Positions 30,177-39,439 are shown, numbered from the stretch's first letter. The stretch: 64,000 nucleotides of DNA from Marinimicrobium koreense (GCF_003762925.1 NZ_RJUK01000001.1:372001-436000); one strand, 5' to 3'. Made by a program: numbers and translations. The notes: a model not told the origin generated them from the letters alone.

Positions 30177-30989
30177 TTGAAAACCCATCGTCTTACGACT
30201 ACCGCACTGGCTCTCGCCCTGTTTGGCGCCGTGGGCTGTGCTACCGAGCAACAGGCTCCTGATTCCAGCGATACGGCCTCCGCAGCCGGCATCGAGAAGT
30301 TCAAGGCCTATACCCAAAAATTCACCGATGACACCGTGATTACCGACAGCCATGCCACTGGCCATGTGGGTGATTTTTTCTTCACTCACTGGAAAGACGG
30401 CGGCGCAACCACACTGGCGCTGGAGACCGATGGGTCATTCAAGGTGGAGTGGGAAGGTGGCGGTTATAACTACGTCGGCGGCCCCGGCTGGCACTATGGC
30501 GATGAAGATCGGGTGATCGGGTACCGCTTCGATGAGGACAGCGGCGCGAGCTATATCACACTGTACGGCTGGGGCTACGATGAAACCATGCCGAAGGATG
30601 ATCCGGCCCACCTGGTGGAGTACTATATTCTCCAGCGCTGGACCTACGACCCCAGTCAGGACGGTGAGTACGGGAAGACCTTTGTCAGTAACGGCGTCGA
30701 GTACTCTACGTATCGCTCAGTACGCGAGCAGAAGCCGTCGATCAACAATACCTCCACGTTTTACCAGTACTGGAGCAAGCCGACCAAGCAGCGCGAGCTG
30801 GGCAAGGACTACGAAATCAACTTCGCCGATCACGTCAAAGCGTGGGCGGATACCGGCTGGATTATTCCGGATATGAATAACTTTGACGCCAGCGATGACC
30901 CCACCTATCAGGTCATGGCGGTCGAGGTGTTCAACCCGGCCAATGACGGTGTTGGGTCGGGTCAGGTGTGGGACGCCTCCGACCGGTAG
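30177..30989 (+). CDS. GH11 xylanase, predicted lipoprotein
   Basis: An endo-1,4-beta-xylanase of the GH11 jelly-roll family. The 270-residue protein has a lipoprotein signal with lipid-attachment Cys21 (LFGAVGCATE), a 20-residue linker, and then the catalytic domain. The two catalytic glutamates are Glu148 (LVEYYI, nucleophile) and Glu250 (QVMAVEVF, acid/base), and the family stretch KPSINNTSTFYQYWS is clear. It starts at TTG with AAGAGGA upstream. Lipid anchoring is rare for GH11, which is normally freely secreted. No carbohydrate-binding module is attached. It stands apart from the GH10 pair 3 kb downstream. Confidence 0.9.
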   Translation: MKTHRLTTTALALALFGAVGCATEQQAPDSSDTASAAGIEKFKAYTQKFTDDTVITDSHATGHVGDFFFTHWKDGGATTLALETDGSFKVEWEGGGYNYVGGPGWHYGDEDRVIGYRFDEDSGASYITLYGWGYDETMPKDDPAHLVEYYILQRWTYDPSQDGEYGKTFVSNGVEYSTYRSVREQKPSINNTSTFYQYWSKPTKQRELGKDYEINFADHVKAWADTGWIIPDMNNFDASDDPTYQVMAVEVFNPANDGVGSGQVWDASDR

Positions 30990-31053
30990 AGGATGCTGGA
31001 CGCGATGACCCGGGGGGTCGATCAGTGCTGATCAATACCCGCGGGTCAGTCCT

Positions 31054-31428
31054 TTACTCGGCTCCGCTTTGCTCACCCCTCTGCTCCCTGATGAAAGTCA
31101 TTAACTGCTCGACCTGGTCGGACCTCAGTATGCGGTTCAATCGTGATTCCAGAACAATATCGGAATAGACGGTTGTAGCGCTGATCTCTTCCTGTGGCGG
31201 CAGGGTTTCGCTCAACTCCTGTAACGCCTCGTCCGCCTTCTTCCGGTCTTCCCGGAACTGATTCATTACCTCCATAACGTCGTTACGCCGACGCAGGGTC
31301 AGGTCCATCTGTTGGAAAATATCGTCCAACTGGATGTTTTCGTAGAGGTCGCCGTGATTGTCAGCCAGGGCTTGGGGCAGTGATAGCGCGATGAACAGGG
31401 CAGATACGGAGAACAGTGCACGAATCAT
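31054..31428 (-). CDS. Small secreted protein of unknown function
   Basis: A 124-residue protein with a clear signal peptide (cleavage near QALA-DN, residue 22). The mature part is charged and helical (MDLTLRRRNDVMEVMNQFREDRKKADEALQELSETL), probably a coiled coil, without cysteine or a known catalytic motif. It lies alone between the GH11 gene and the GH16 gene. No family recognised; a periplasmic structural or adaptor role is only a guess. Confidence 0.6.
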   Translation of the reverse strand: MIRALFSVSALFIALSLPQALADNHGDLYENIQLDDIFQQMDLTLRRRNDVMEVMNQFREDRKKADEALQELSETLPPQEEISATTVYSDIVLESRLNRILRSDQVEQLMTFIREQRGEQSGAE

Positions 31429-31644
31429 GACGTTTTTCCTCAGGGCCTGTGGGTGGTTCGGTATCCGAGGAAGCCATTGGCTTCGCCTTAGTTACAGTAT
31501 TGATCATGGCGCACTGTTTTGGGGCCGGTTATGGTGGATTTATAGACGATTTGGTTTGTGGGCGGTGACTGGTTATTGCGTTTGGGGATTTAGAAAAGGG
31601 GGACCGTCGCAGACGGCTATTCTGCGACGGTATCGTTGGTCGGA

Positions 31645-33294
31645 TTACTGGTAGACCCGCACGTAATCGACATACATGCGCTGGGGGAACTGGCTGGTGC
31701 CGTCGGGTTCGCCGGGCCAGCTTCCGCCAATGGCAATGTTTAGCAGAAAGAAGAAGGGATGGTCGTACACCCAGTTGCCGTATTGTTCCACCTCCGAACG
31801 AGTCACACTGTAGAAGTTGACGTCGTCCACATACCAGTCGATGCCGTTTTCATCCCACTCCACAGCGTATACATGGTAGTTGGCGTCGGCGGACTCGCCC
31901 AGGTCGTGGGTGCCGTTGATCGGGGTGTCGCCGGAGTAGCCCGGGCCGTGCAGGGCGCCGTGGGTCAGGTTGGGCTCGAAGCCGACATGTTCCATGATGT
32001 CGATTTCGCCATTGTTGGGCCAACCGACCTGGTCAAAGTCATTGCCCATCATCCAGAAGGCAGGCCAGATGCCCTGGGTTTGGGGTAGCTTGATGCGGGC
32101 TTCCATGCGCCCGTACTCGAACTCCTGCTTGCCTTTGGAAATCATGCGGGTTGAGGTGTAGCTGCAGTAGCCATACCAGCACTCGTAACCTTGCGGGTTT
32201 TCCTGGCGGGCCTCCAGCACCAGTACATTGCTGTCCACTTCGGAGTCGTACTGAATAAAGGCGTTGTCGCCGCCGGTATAGTACTGCAGCTCCTGGTTGC
32301 CCCAGCCCCAGCCACCGGTCTCAAAGGTCCAGCTGTTGCTGTCGATAGTGTCGAACTCGTCGCTCCACACGGGCTGAGGGGCTGGATCGGTGCCGTCGCT
32401 GCCCGGTTCGAAACGCACCCAATTGAGGTTGAAGTTTCCGCTTTGAACCTTGACCCGCACGGTGTGCTGCCCCGCCGGCAGAGCGATGGGCCAGGAGGTC
32501 AGGGTAGTCCAGCTTTGCCAGCCACCGGTATTGTCGACGTTCTGGGTACCAACGATTTCAGAGCCGTTGAGGTCGATGGTGAACTGGCCACCGCCGATGT
32601 CCGAGGCGACGCGGGAGCTCACTGTGTAGGTGTCGGCGTCCAGGTTGATGGTGTATTCCAGCCATTCCCCGGCGTCGATCCAGCCGACATTGTAGCCGCC
32701 ACCGTCGTCGGTACTGGCTTCGATGTCGACATCGCCGCTGCGATAGGCGCCACCCGTGTTGCCTGCCGTGGTGTCGTAGGCGTTGGTATAATCTTCGGCC
32801 TGCAGTGTTTGTACGCTGCCTGCGCCGCCGTTCTGGCCGTAAATTTCCAGCTCCCAGATGGAATAGCCCCATTCATTACCAGCACTGCGGCTGATGCCGT
32901 TCATGCGCACGTAGCGGAAGTTGCCCGCGACATTGATGGTATCCGTTCGGTCTCCGAATGTGCCGCCGGTTTCTGTGGCCAGCGTCGTCCAGTTACCTCC
33001 GTCGTTGGAGCCAAGTATCTGGTAGGTGTCCGCGTTAGCCGCTTCCCAGTGAATGACGACGCTGGACAGGGCATACTGTTGTCCGAGGTCGATGGTTATG
33101 TGGGACGGGTCAGTCTGCGCCGCTGAAGCCCAACGGGTGTTGGGGTCGCCATCAATAGCGTTGCTGGCCGCCAGATCCTGGGTGCTGGCGGAAGCAGTGG
33201 CATTTTGTGCCAGGTTGTCGTTTTGTGCCTGAACGCTGACGCTGATCATGAGTAGCAGTGCGCTGAAAAGCGCGGGAAGGTTTCGATACATCAT
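31645..33294 (-). CDS. Secreted GH16 beta-glucanase with CBM32-like and CBM6 modules
   Basis: A 549-residue multidomain enzyme, probably a laminarinase (endo-beta-1,3-glucanase). Order: signal peptide to about residue 23; F5/8-type discoidin domain, CBM32-like (about 25-153); CBM6 domain (about 160-297, with VQTLQAEDYT and WLEYTINLD); GH16 domain (about 305-549). The GH16 signature NGEIDIMEHVGF gives the nucleophile Glu430, Asp432 and acid/base Glu435, all present. The extra Met in EIDIME is typical of the laminarinase group. GCGAGGATAAT precedes the first ATG. Carrageenan or agar specificity is less likely but not excluded. Confidence 0.9.
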   Translation of the reverse strand: MMYRNLPALFSALLLMISVSVQAQNDNLAQNATASASTQDLAASNAIDGDPNTRWASAAQTDPSHITIDLGQQYALSSVVIHWEAANADTYQILGSNDGGNWTTLATETGGTFGDRTDTINVAGNFRYVRMNGISRSAGNEWGYSIWELEIYGQNGGAGSVQTLQAEDYTNAYDTTAGNTGGAYRSGDVDIEASTDDGGGYNVGWIDAGEWLEYTINLDADTYTVSSRVASDIGGGQFTIDLNGSEIVGTQNVDNTGGWQSWTTLTSWPIALPAGQHTVRVKVQSGNFNLNWVRFEPGSDGTDPAPQPVWSDEFDTIDSNSWTFETGGWGWGNQELQYYTGGDNAFIQYDSEVDSNVLVLEARQENPQGYECWYGYCSYTSTRMISKGKQEFEYGRMEARIKLPQTQGIWPAFWMMGNDFDQVGWPNNGEIDIMEHVGFEPNLTHGALHGPGYSGDTPINGTHDLGESADANYHVYAVEWDENGIDWYVDDVNFYSVTRSEVEQYGNWVYDHPFFFLLNIAIGGSWPGEPDGTSQFPQRMYVDYVRVYQ

Positions 33295-33454
33295 TATTAT
33301 CCTCGCTGTGCAAGTGAGTTTTATTGAGATGGCCGTTAAACGGCGCTGTCAGCAAAGCACAGGCGGGTGATGTGGGTTTCTCACTTTGGGGTAGGGGCGT
33401 AAAGTGGGACGGGAAATGTGGTCAGTTTGTGGGGTGGATCACAGGATGAGGTGC

Positions 33455-33586
33455 GGTGGATATAGGTGGATGACGCTTCGCTCCGAAACGTCGGACCGAT
33501 CCACCCTACAGGTGCTCAGCAGTTGTTGCCGGGTTCGTAGGGTGGATAAGGGACCAAAGGCCCCGTCATCCACCGCTTTCCATCGT
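33455..33586. repeat. Variant REP pair (GTAGGGTGGAT type)
   Basis: GGTGGATGACGCTTCGC then GACCGATCCACCCTAC, a spacer, then GTAGGGTGGATAAGG with GTCATCCACCGC. The core is GGTGGAT instead of GGCGGAT, marking a second REP sub-family. It sits between the GH16 and GH10 genes; a relative lies at 62.2 kb. Confidence 0.75.
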
Positions 33587-33591
33587 TCAGC

Positions 33592-34881
33592 TTAAAACTC
33601 GCTGGTGCAGGTCTCGCCACGGAATGCCTGAGCGACGCCTTCGAGGGCGGGCTTGGCACTCAAGTCGGCGTTGAACAGCAGCGGCCAGACGTCGTCGTAG
33701 TCATTACCGGTGGCGTTGGCGAACTGGTTCATCAGCCAGCTTTCGTCATCGGTAAGTCCCCAGACGGTGAAGCCGCCGCGTAGTTCTTCCGGAACAACCT
33801 CCAGGTAAACTTCGGCGATTTCACAGAACCGCAGCTTCTGGGCGCCTGCCAGTTCGGCGTCGTAGGTCAGGGTGTCCGGCGCATTGCCACCGTAGGGATT
33901 GACCACGGCAACGTCCAGTTCGGTGACTTTCACTTTCAGGTCCATGTCCACCACGTCCTGGAACGCGTCCCGGAAGTTGGTGAGGCTCGGGTAGTCCATG
34001 TACACATGCATCTGGAAGCCGACGCCATCGATGAGGCCCAGGCCGTCGAGGTGCTCGGCAATTTCCAGGGTCTTGGCCAGGCGACCGGTATTGGCGGTGT
34101 TGTCGTAGTCGTTGTAGTACAGATCAACGTCCGGCTGGGTATCCCGTGCGGCCTGGTACATCACTTCAATATACTCGGGCACGTCACCTTCAGCGGGCGG
34201 TGCGTAGTTGTAGAACAACGAATGGCGCCATCCGTCTTCGGTGCTGGTATCTACCGCTTCGTTGACTACGTCCCAGCTGACCACCACTTCGGGGTCGAAG
34301 TGGTTGAGAATGCCTTCGACGTGGGCGGTCAGCATGTCCTGCCAGCCTTCGCCGTAATCCCGCATAAAGTTGGGCACCTGATAGTCCGGATGCCAGAGCA
34401 GGGCGTGACCGTGTACGGTCATACCGTTGCTCTGGGCAAAGTTGACCAACTGATCGGCATCATCGAAGGTGAAATTGTCTTCGGTCGGGTGCAGGTAACT
34501 CGTCTTCATGATGTTGCCAGCGGTGAGCTGGTTGAAGTGAGTGGCGATGACATCCTGACGTTCAGTGGCATCGCTGTGGTTGAAAATACTGTAGTTCTCG
34601 GTGGCGGCCGAAACGGCGACGCCGACGGGGAAGCTGGTGGGTGCTTCCGCATACAGGTTGTAATCAGCGGTCACGCTGAAAACACTGGGTTCGCTACTGC
34701 TGCTGGAGCTTTCGCTGCTCGATTCACTGGATGAGGAACTGGAAGAACTCGAGGAAGAGCTTGCAGGCCGGTCGGGAAATTCCAGTTCGGGTCCGCTGTT
34801 GCCGCCGCCGCAGGCGGACAGGCCCAGCGCCATCAGGGCGGTGGTGAGCAGAGTAAAGCGGTTTTTCATTGCGATTGACAT
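33592..34881 (-). CDS. GH10 xylanase lipoprotein with polyserine linker (copy 1)
   Basis: An endo-1,4-beta-xylanase of 429 residues. It has a lipoprotein signal (LGLSACGGG, lipid-attachment Cys24), a short conserved PELEFPDRP segment, and a polyserine linker (about 41-63). The GH10 TIM barrel follows, with acid/base Glu208 (WDVVNEAV) and nucleophile Glu321 (KVTELDVAV). The first 60 residues are nearly identical to the neighbouring GH10 gene, but the catalytic domains differ strongly. The first ATG at 34881 is preceded by AGGTGA. Polyserine linkers are a hallmark of Cellvibrio and Saccharophagus enzymes. Surface display of the enzyme is inferred. Confidence 0.92.
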   Translation of the reverse strand: MSIAMKNRFTLLTTALMALGLSACGGGNSGPELEFPDRPASSSSSSSSSSSSESSSESSSSSSEPSVFSVTADYNLYAEAPTSFPVGVAVSAATENYSIFNHSDATERQDVIATHFNQLTAGNIMKTSYLHPTEDNFTFDDADQLVNFAQSNGMTVHGHALLWHPDYQVPNFMRDYGEGWQDMLTAHVEGILNHFDPEVVVSWDVVNEAVDTSTEDGWRHSLFYNYAPPAEGDVPEYIEVMYQAARDTQPDVDLYYNDYDNTANTGRLAKTLEIAEHLDGLGLIDGVGFQMHVYMDYPSLTNFRDAFQDVVDMDLKVKVTELDVAVVNPYGGNAPDTLTYDAELAGAQKLRFCEIAEVYLEVVPEELRGGFTVWGLTDDESWLMNQFANATGNDYDDVWPLLFNADLSAKPALEGVAQAFRGETCTSEF

Positions 34882-34900
34882 GGGGTCACCTGATTCGTGT
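34698..34900 (-). repeat. Near-identical anchor/linker module, copy in xylanase 1
   Basis: From the ribosome-binding site through the signal peptide and polyserine linker this stretch matches 35835-36032 with only a handful of base changes (for example GCAGGCC versus GAAGGCC and TTGCCGCC versus TTGCTGCC). Identity stops abruptly where the catalytic domains begin. Confidence 0.88.
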
Positions 34901-34973
34901 TATTGAATTGTGCGAACCGGGGCTCAGGCCCCGGTTCGTCTTGGTCAATTGCGGTAAAAATGCAGTTTGCCAA

Positions 34974-36014
34974 TTAGCGGTTCAGGTATTCCATCAGCCA
35001 CTGCATGGCGGGGCGCTGCTCGCCGTCGCTGGTCATCAGGCCGGAACCGTCAATCCAGGTGGCGCCCACGATATAACCCCACAGGGTGATACCGACAACA
35101 TCGGGGTGCTCGTAGAACACCGGGAAATGCATTTGCATATACTCGAGTTGCTGCTGGTCATCGGCCTCGCCAATGTCGTACTCCGATACGTAGATGGGCA
35201 GGCCCAGCTCGGCGATGTTGTCGAGATTGTCCTTGATTTCCTGCGCGGTCCAGACGCGCGGACTATAAAGGCCGTGTGCTTGTACGCCCAGCGCGTCCAC
35301 GTAACCGGATTCCACCAGCGGAGTGATCAAGTCGATGATCGCCTGGTTGTCCCAAGTCAGGAAGTTGAAGTCGTTGTAGATGAGGATCGTATCCGGGCAG
35401 TGCTCGCGAGCCAGTTGGAATGACTCGATAATCCAGTCGTCGCCAAAGGCGCTTTGGGCGTATTCGGCGGGCGCATGAGTGGGCAGCGCCTCATTGACCA
35501 CGTCCATCATCGCGGTATCGGGGTAGCGATCACAGTAGTCACTGATCCACTCTTCGATTTCCGCGCGCTGCTCCTCCGGGCTCAAGTCCGCAATCCAGTT
35601 CGGCTGCTGGCTGCCCCAGACCAGAACGTGGCCTTTCACCGGAATGTCGTTGGCACGGGCAAATTCATAGATGGCATCCAGCGGTCCCCAGTTGTAATCA
35701 TCCCGGGTGCCTTCCACCGAGCCCCACTTGCCTTCATTTTCCGGGGTGATCTGATCCCAGTACTGCATGAAGTCGTCACGGACAGCGCCATTGGTAGTGA
35801 TGTTGCCGACAAAGGTGACGGACGTGGAGACACTGCTGGAGCTTTCGCTGCTCGATTCACTGGATGAGGAACTGGAAGAACTCGAGGAAGAGCTTGAAGG
35901 CCGGTCGGGAAATTCCAGTTCGGGTCCGCTGTTGCTGCCGCCGCAGGCGGACAGGCCCAGCGCCATCAGGGCGGTGGTGAGCAGAGTAAAGCGGTTTTTC
36001 ATTGCGATTGGCAT
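34974..36014 (-). CDS. GH10 xylanase lipoprotein with polyserine linker (copy 2)
   Basis: A 346-residue GH10 enzyme. Signal and anchor (LGLSACGGS, Cys24), PELEFPDRP and polyserine (about 40-61) match copy 1 almost base for base. The compact barrel begins near residue 65 and carries acid/base Glu175 (MDVVNEAL) and nucleophile Glu278 (YVSEYDIG). At about 285 residues the catalytic domain is shorter than usual and has the NEGKWGSVEG form of the substrate-binding strand. It lies 92 bases upstream of copy 1 and is probably co-transcribed with it. The different barrel suggests a complementary chain-length or branching preference. Confidence 0.92.
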   Translation of the reverse strand: MPIAMKNRFTLLTTALMALGLSACGGSNSGPELEFPDRPSSSSSSSSSSSSSESSSESSSSVSTSVTFVGNITTNGAVRDDFMQYWDQITPENEGKWGSVEGTRDDYNWGPLDAIYEFARANDIPVKGHVLVWGSQQPNWIADLSPEEQRAEIEEWISDYCDRYPDTAMMDVVNEALPTHAPAEYAQSAFGDDWIIESFQLAREHCPDTILIYNDFNFLTWDNQAIIDLITPLVESGYVDALGVQAHGLYSPRVWTAQEIKDNLDNIAELGLPIYVSEYDIGEADDQQQLEYMQMHFPVFYEHPDVVGITLWGYIVGATWIDGSGLMTSDGEQRPAMQWLMEYLNR

Positions 36015-36032
36015 GGGATCACCTGGTTATGG
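35835..36032 (-). repeat. Near-identical anchor/linker module, copy in xylanase 2
   Basis: Partner of 34698-34900. The match includes the start region and linker codons but not the catalytic domain, which points to module duplication or gene conversion. Confidence 0.88.
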
Positions 36033-36129
36033 TTATTGAATCGGTCGGGCTCTGATCGCTTTATTGGCCCGTTGTAGTCAAATATACCACAAGAGTTCAG
36101 GTTGACCAATGGCTGTTGAGTGGACGCAC

Positions 36130-36154
36130 AAAAAAAGGGGCGCAGCCGCGCCCC
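36130..36154 (-). terminator. Terminator of the amylase gene (minus strand)
   Basis: GGGGCGC-AGCC-GCGCCCC (36137-36154) preceded on the + strand by seven A residues gives, on the minus strand, a GC hairpin followed by a U tract. It lies 27 bases after the amylase stop and separates it from the GH10 pair. Confidence 0.88.
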
Positions 36155-36180
36155 TCAAGGGTTTCAGCGCAATAATCTGC

Positions 36181-38280
36181 CTAGGGGGCGCTCACCCCGC
36201 AATTTGATAACGCTGTCCATTGCCCATTTTGGTAGCAGGTGTTGCCGCCGGTCATGGTCAGGTCGGCGGTCTGAGCGCCGCCATTGTCGTTGAATACAAC
36301 ATTGAGGTCGGTGAGCTCTGCGCCGGTGTCGTAGCAGTAAAATCCATTGTTGGCTTCCAGTACGACCCCGGGCCAGTTGCTATCCGCCAATACACCGCTG
36401 GGGCTGGCATTCCAGAAGTGCATGTGCGGGTTGCTGAAGCCGTTGGCGTTGTCATAGCAGACGTAGGTGCTCTCGCTGGGCGAGGGGCTCGTCTGAGTGC
36501 CGTCGTCGACCGTAAAGCCGCACTGCTCCAGGCTCTGCCACTGGCCGTTGCTGTAGCAACCGTCGCCGGTGTAAGTCAGGTCGGAGGTCTGGGCACCGCC
36601 GTTGTCGTTGAACACGATGTTCAGGGAGCTGAGTGCCACGCCCGGATCAAAGCAATGGTAGTCACCCTGGGCAGTCATGGCTTCGCCGGGCCAGGTCGTG
36701 CTGGCCAGGGCGCCGCTGGGGCTCGGGCTCCAGTAGTAGATGTGCGGATTGCTGTAGCCTGTCTGGTTGCTCAGGCAGATGCTGTTGGCGTTGATGGTGT
36801 CAGGTTCCGGCTCGGGTTCCGGTTCGGGATCGGTACCCACGCGCGCATCGCGGTGAATGGCGGCGGCGGTCATGCCGTCCAGGCTGACGTCCACCTGACC
36901 CTGGGCGTTCACCCAGAGGATTTCGCCGGAGCAGCTACCGTTGTCGAAATCGCCGTCGATCACGTTGCAATACTCACCTTCCGGCAGGTTGGTGCTGAAG
37001 GTGCGAGTCAGTTGGTTGCCTTCCCGGTTGATGATGACAAAGCCGGCATCGCCACGCCCGAAGGCAATCTGATTGCTCCCGTTATCCCACCAGTTGTTGA
37101 CCGGCTGATCGCCAACGGCGGAGCGGAAAGCCACCATGTTGGCGATGGGGCGCCAGCGGTGTTCGCACTTCCAGTCGGAGCCATAGCAGTTCAGGTTCCC
37201 GTTGTTGTGCACCGGCGCGCTGGGCGGGCCCGCCTCGCTGTCCGAGAAGTCAAAGCTGGACATGACTTTAGGGTAGCCATAGGGCCAGGCGAGCATGAAG
37301 ACGTTGCTCAGGTCGTACAGTGAGCCGTCTTTATAGGTCAGCACATTGCTGCCGCCGGCACCGTGGCCGCGCTGATTGTCGTGGTTGTCGGTAAAGACCA
37401 CCGCGGAGCCGCCGCTGATAAAACCCCAGCTCTCGCCGAAATTCTGCAGCCAGTTCAGTTGGCCGTTTTTAAATTGATTACCCAGCTCGGCGCTGTACCG
37501 GAATTCGGTCACGTCGCCGCCACTCAGGTATTCACCGGCACTGACCGCTTCGCCACCCAGATCAATCACTTCCTGAAAAATATAGGGGTTGCCATTGAGG
37601 CGGCTGGTGATGGCGTTAATGTCCGTAGGGCTCATATGTTTGGATGCATCCAGACGAAAGCCTTTGACGCCGATGTTGATCAGGTCATTCAGATAGTTGG
37701 CCAGGGTTTGCCGGACGTACTCTGCTCCCGTGTCCAGGTCCGGTAGGCCTACCAGCCGACAGTTGCGCACCGCCCAGGCATTGCTCGCGTAATCGCTGCC
37801 GCTGATGTCGCAGGGTGCGTGGAAGTCGTTGGTGGAAAATTCCGGGTAGCTGGTGCCGTAGGAATAATTGCTGCCGTTGGTGCCTACGCCGGAACCGGCA
37901 GCGGTGTGGTTGATCACGGCATCGACATAGATATCCACGCCGGCAGCGTCACAGCGTTGCACCATGTCGATAAATTCAGCGCGGGTGCCACTGCGGCTGT
38001 TGTCGATGGTAAAACTCACCGGTTGATAACGGGTCCACCAGGCGTCGCCCTGGATGTGTTCCTGGGGTGGTGATACCTGGATGCCCGCGTAACCTTTCGG
38101 GCCCAGGTGCTGTTCACATTCGGTGGCGATGTCGCTCCAACGCCATTCAAACAAGTGGACGAATGTGTCGCCGGGGGCGGGCTGGGCAAAGGCGCCAGAG
38201 ATGCTTAATAAAGTGATCGACAGGGCACCGGCGAGCCAGTGACACAATCGCGGAAGTAAGGGGTTATTGTGGTTTTGCAT
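36181..38280 (-). CDS. Chloride-type GH13 alpha-amylase with two starch-binding modules
   Basis: A secreted alpha-amylase of 699 residues resembling the animal/Pseudoalteromonas type. Signal peptide to about residue 32. The catalytic triad is Asp211 ([10 protein letters not shown]), Glu237 (IFQEVID) and Asp301 ([11 protein letters not shown]). The predicted chloride ligands are Arg209, Asn299 and Lys338 (GYPKVMSSF), Lys as in the psychrophilic amylase AHA rather than Arg as in mammals. A Pro/Glu linker (EPEPEPEP) leads to two repeats of about 75 residues ([19 protein letters not shown] and [19 protein letters not shown]) of CBM26-like type. It lies divergent from an IclR-type regulator. Chloride activation is inferred. 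Confidence 0.93.
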   Translation of the reverse strand: MQNHNNPLLPRLCHWLAGALSITLLSISGAFAQPAPGDTFVHLFEWRWSDIATECEQHLGPKGYAGIQVSPPQEHIQGDAWWTRYQPVSFTIDNSRSGTRAEFIDMVQRCDAAGVDIYVDAVINHTAAGSGVGTNGSNYSYGTSYPEFSTNDFHAPCDISGSDYASNAWAVRNCRLVGLPDLDTGAEYVRQTLANYLNDLINIGVKGFRLDASKHMSPTDINAITSRLNGNPYIFQEVIDLGGEAVSAGEYLSGGDVTEFRYSAELGNQFKNGQLNWLQNFGESWGFISGGSAVVFTDNHDNQRGHGAGGSNVLTYKDGSLYDLSNVFMLAWPYGYPKVMSSFDFSDSEAGPPSAPVHNNGNLNCYGSDWKCEHRWRPIANMVAFRSAVGDQPVNNWWDNGSNQIAFGRGDAGFVIINREGNQLTRTFSTNLPEGEYCNVIDGDFDNGSCSGEILWVNAQGQVDVSLDGMTAAAIHRDARVGTDPEPEPEPEPDTINANSICLSNQTGYSNPHIYYWSPSPSGALASTTWPGEAMTAQGDYHCFDPGVALSSLNIVFNDNGGAQTSDLTYTGDGCYSNGQWQSLEQCGFTVDDGTQTSPSPSESTYVCYDNANGFSNPHMHFWNASPSGVLADSNWPGVVLEANNGFYCYDTGAELTDLNVVFNDNGGAQTADLTMTGGNTCYQNGQWTALSNCGVSAP

Positions 38281-38324
38281 AAAACCTCCATTCTCGAAAT
38301 GTCTATTGGTGTTATGTTTTTTTT

Positions 38325-38345
38325 AACTTGCACATTGCGCAAGTT
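38325..38345. promoter_or_regulatory. Inverted repeat in amylase/IclR intergenic region
   Basis: AACTTGC-ACATTGC-GCAAGTT is a 7-7-7 inverted repeat that also holds the palindrome TTGCGCAA, 45-65 bases upstream of the amylase start. It is a plausible operator for the divergent IclR-type protein or for a maltose regulator elsewhere. The remainder of the 326-base gap shows no gene. Confidence 0.4.
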
Positions 38346-38605
38346 CGGGAGGTTGGGATGACATCAGCGACTGATTATTGTGGTCTGCGTCGCTCGGTTT
38401 TCATTGGAAAGCCTTTTGGGTCGCCCGGGCAAGATGAATACGTATGCAGATTCGGGACGATGGGATGTAATCGACCTCAATGTGCACTGCATCACGTTGA
38501 GTGAATCGTCTGTTTGGCGGAGGTCTGCCGGGAGGCGGTGGTTTCGTTTTTACATGTAAAATTTCTGTGGTATCTTTGAGCGATAATTTGCACTCAGGAG
38601 TGACC

Positions 38606-39412
38606 ATGGCCAAGCCTTCTACCGCACAGGATTCACCGGGTAGCAGTTCCAATGATGAAACCGAACGCAAGTATCGTGCACCGGCCCTTGAAAAAGGTCT
38701 GGATGTGCTCGAATTGTTAGCGCGTGAGGGCGTACCGCTGACGACCTCTCAAATTGCGTCGCAGTTGGGACGTTCGGTGAGTGAGTTATTCCGGATGGTG
38801 TTGACGCTGGAGTATCGGGGTTACATCGCCCAGTCTGAAAATGGGGAAGGCTACGAGCTTACCAATCATCTGTTTACTCTGGGCATGGCTCAGGCCCCGA
38901 CTCGCACCTTGCTGGATGTGGCATTGCCGATCATGAAGGAGTTGGCGCAGGACGTGGGGCAGTCCTGCCATCTGGTGGTTGCCTCGGGTGATCAGGTAGT
39001 GGTGGTCGCACGCATTGAAAGCCCCCGGGATCTGGGCTTTGCCGTGCGCCTGGGGTATCGACGCCGGGTCATTGAGGCGGCGTCGGGGCTGTTGCTGTAC
39101 GGGTTGCGCTCGGAGCAGGAGCGGGCCGCTTGGCGCCCTGCGCTGGAGGCGTCGGACGAACAGGGGCAGCGGATGCCGTCGTTTTTGGCTGAAGCAGAGC
39201 AGGCGGCGGCTCAAGGCTATATGTGTCGGGCCAGTGACTTTGTGGACGGAGTAACGGACCTTGCCTGTCCGGTGATGGGGCGGGAAGGCCCGGTCGCCGC
39301 ACTGACTGTTCCGTTTATTCAGTGCAATCCCTTGCCCTGCACACAAGAAGAAGTGTTGGAGCGGCTGAAAAACGCTACCAGTCGCATCAGCAGTCAACTC
39401 GGTGGTGTGTAG
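38606..39412 (+). CDS. IclR-family transcriptional regulator
   Basis: A 268-residue regulator with an N-terminal winged helix-turn-helix (ALEKGLDVLELLAREGVPLTTSQIASQLGRS) and a C-terminal IclR effector domain (LLDVALPIMKELAQDVGQSCHLVV, and DFVDGVTDLACPVMG). IclR proteins bind small acids or sugar derivatives and control nearby catabolic genes. The start is the ATG at 38606, after CAGGAGTGACC; the upstream in-frame extension has no homology. It is divergent from the amylase gene, so control of amylase is possible, but the effector is unknown. Confidence 0.9.
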   Translation: MAKPSTAQDSPGSSSNDETERKYRAPALEKGLDVLELLAREGVPLTTSQIASQLGRSVSELFRMVLTLEYRGYIAQSENGEGYELTNHLFTLGMAQAPTRTLLDVALPIMKELAQDVGQSCHLVVASGDQVVVVARIESPRDLGFAVRLGYRRRVIEAASGLLLYGLRSEQERAAWRPALEASDEQGQRMPSFLAEAEQAAAQGYMCRASDFVDGVTDLACPVMGREGPVAALTVPFIQCNPLPCTQEEVLERLKNATSRISSQLGGV

Positions 39413-39439
39413 AGCCCCGGTTCCGGTTACCCGGGCGGC

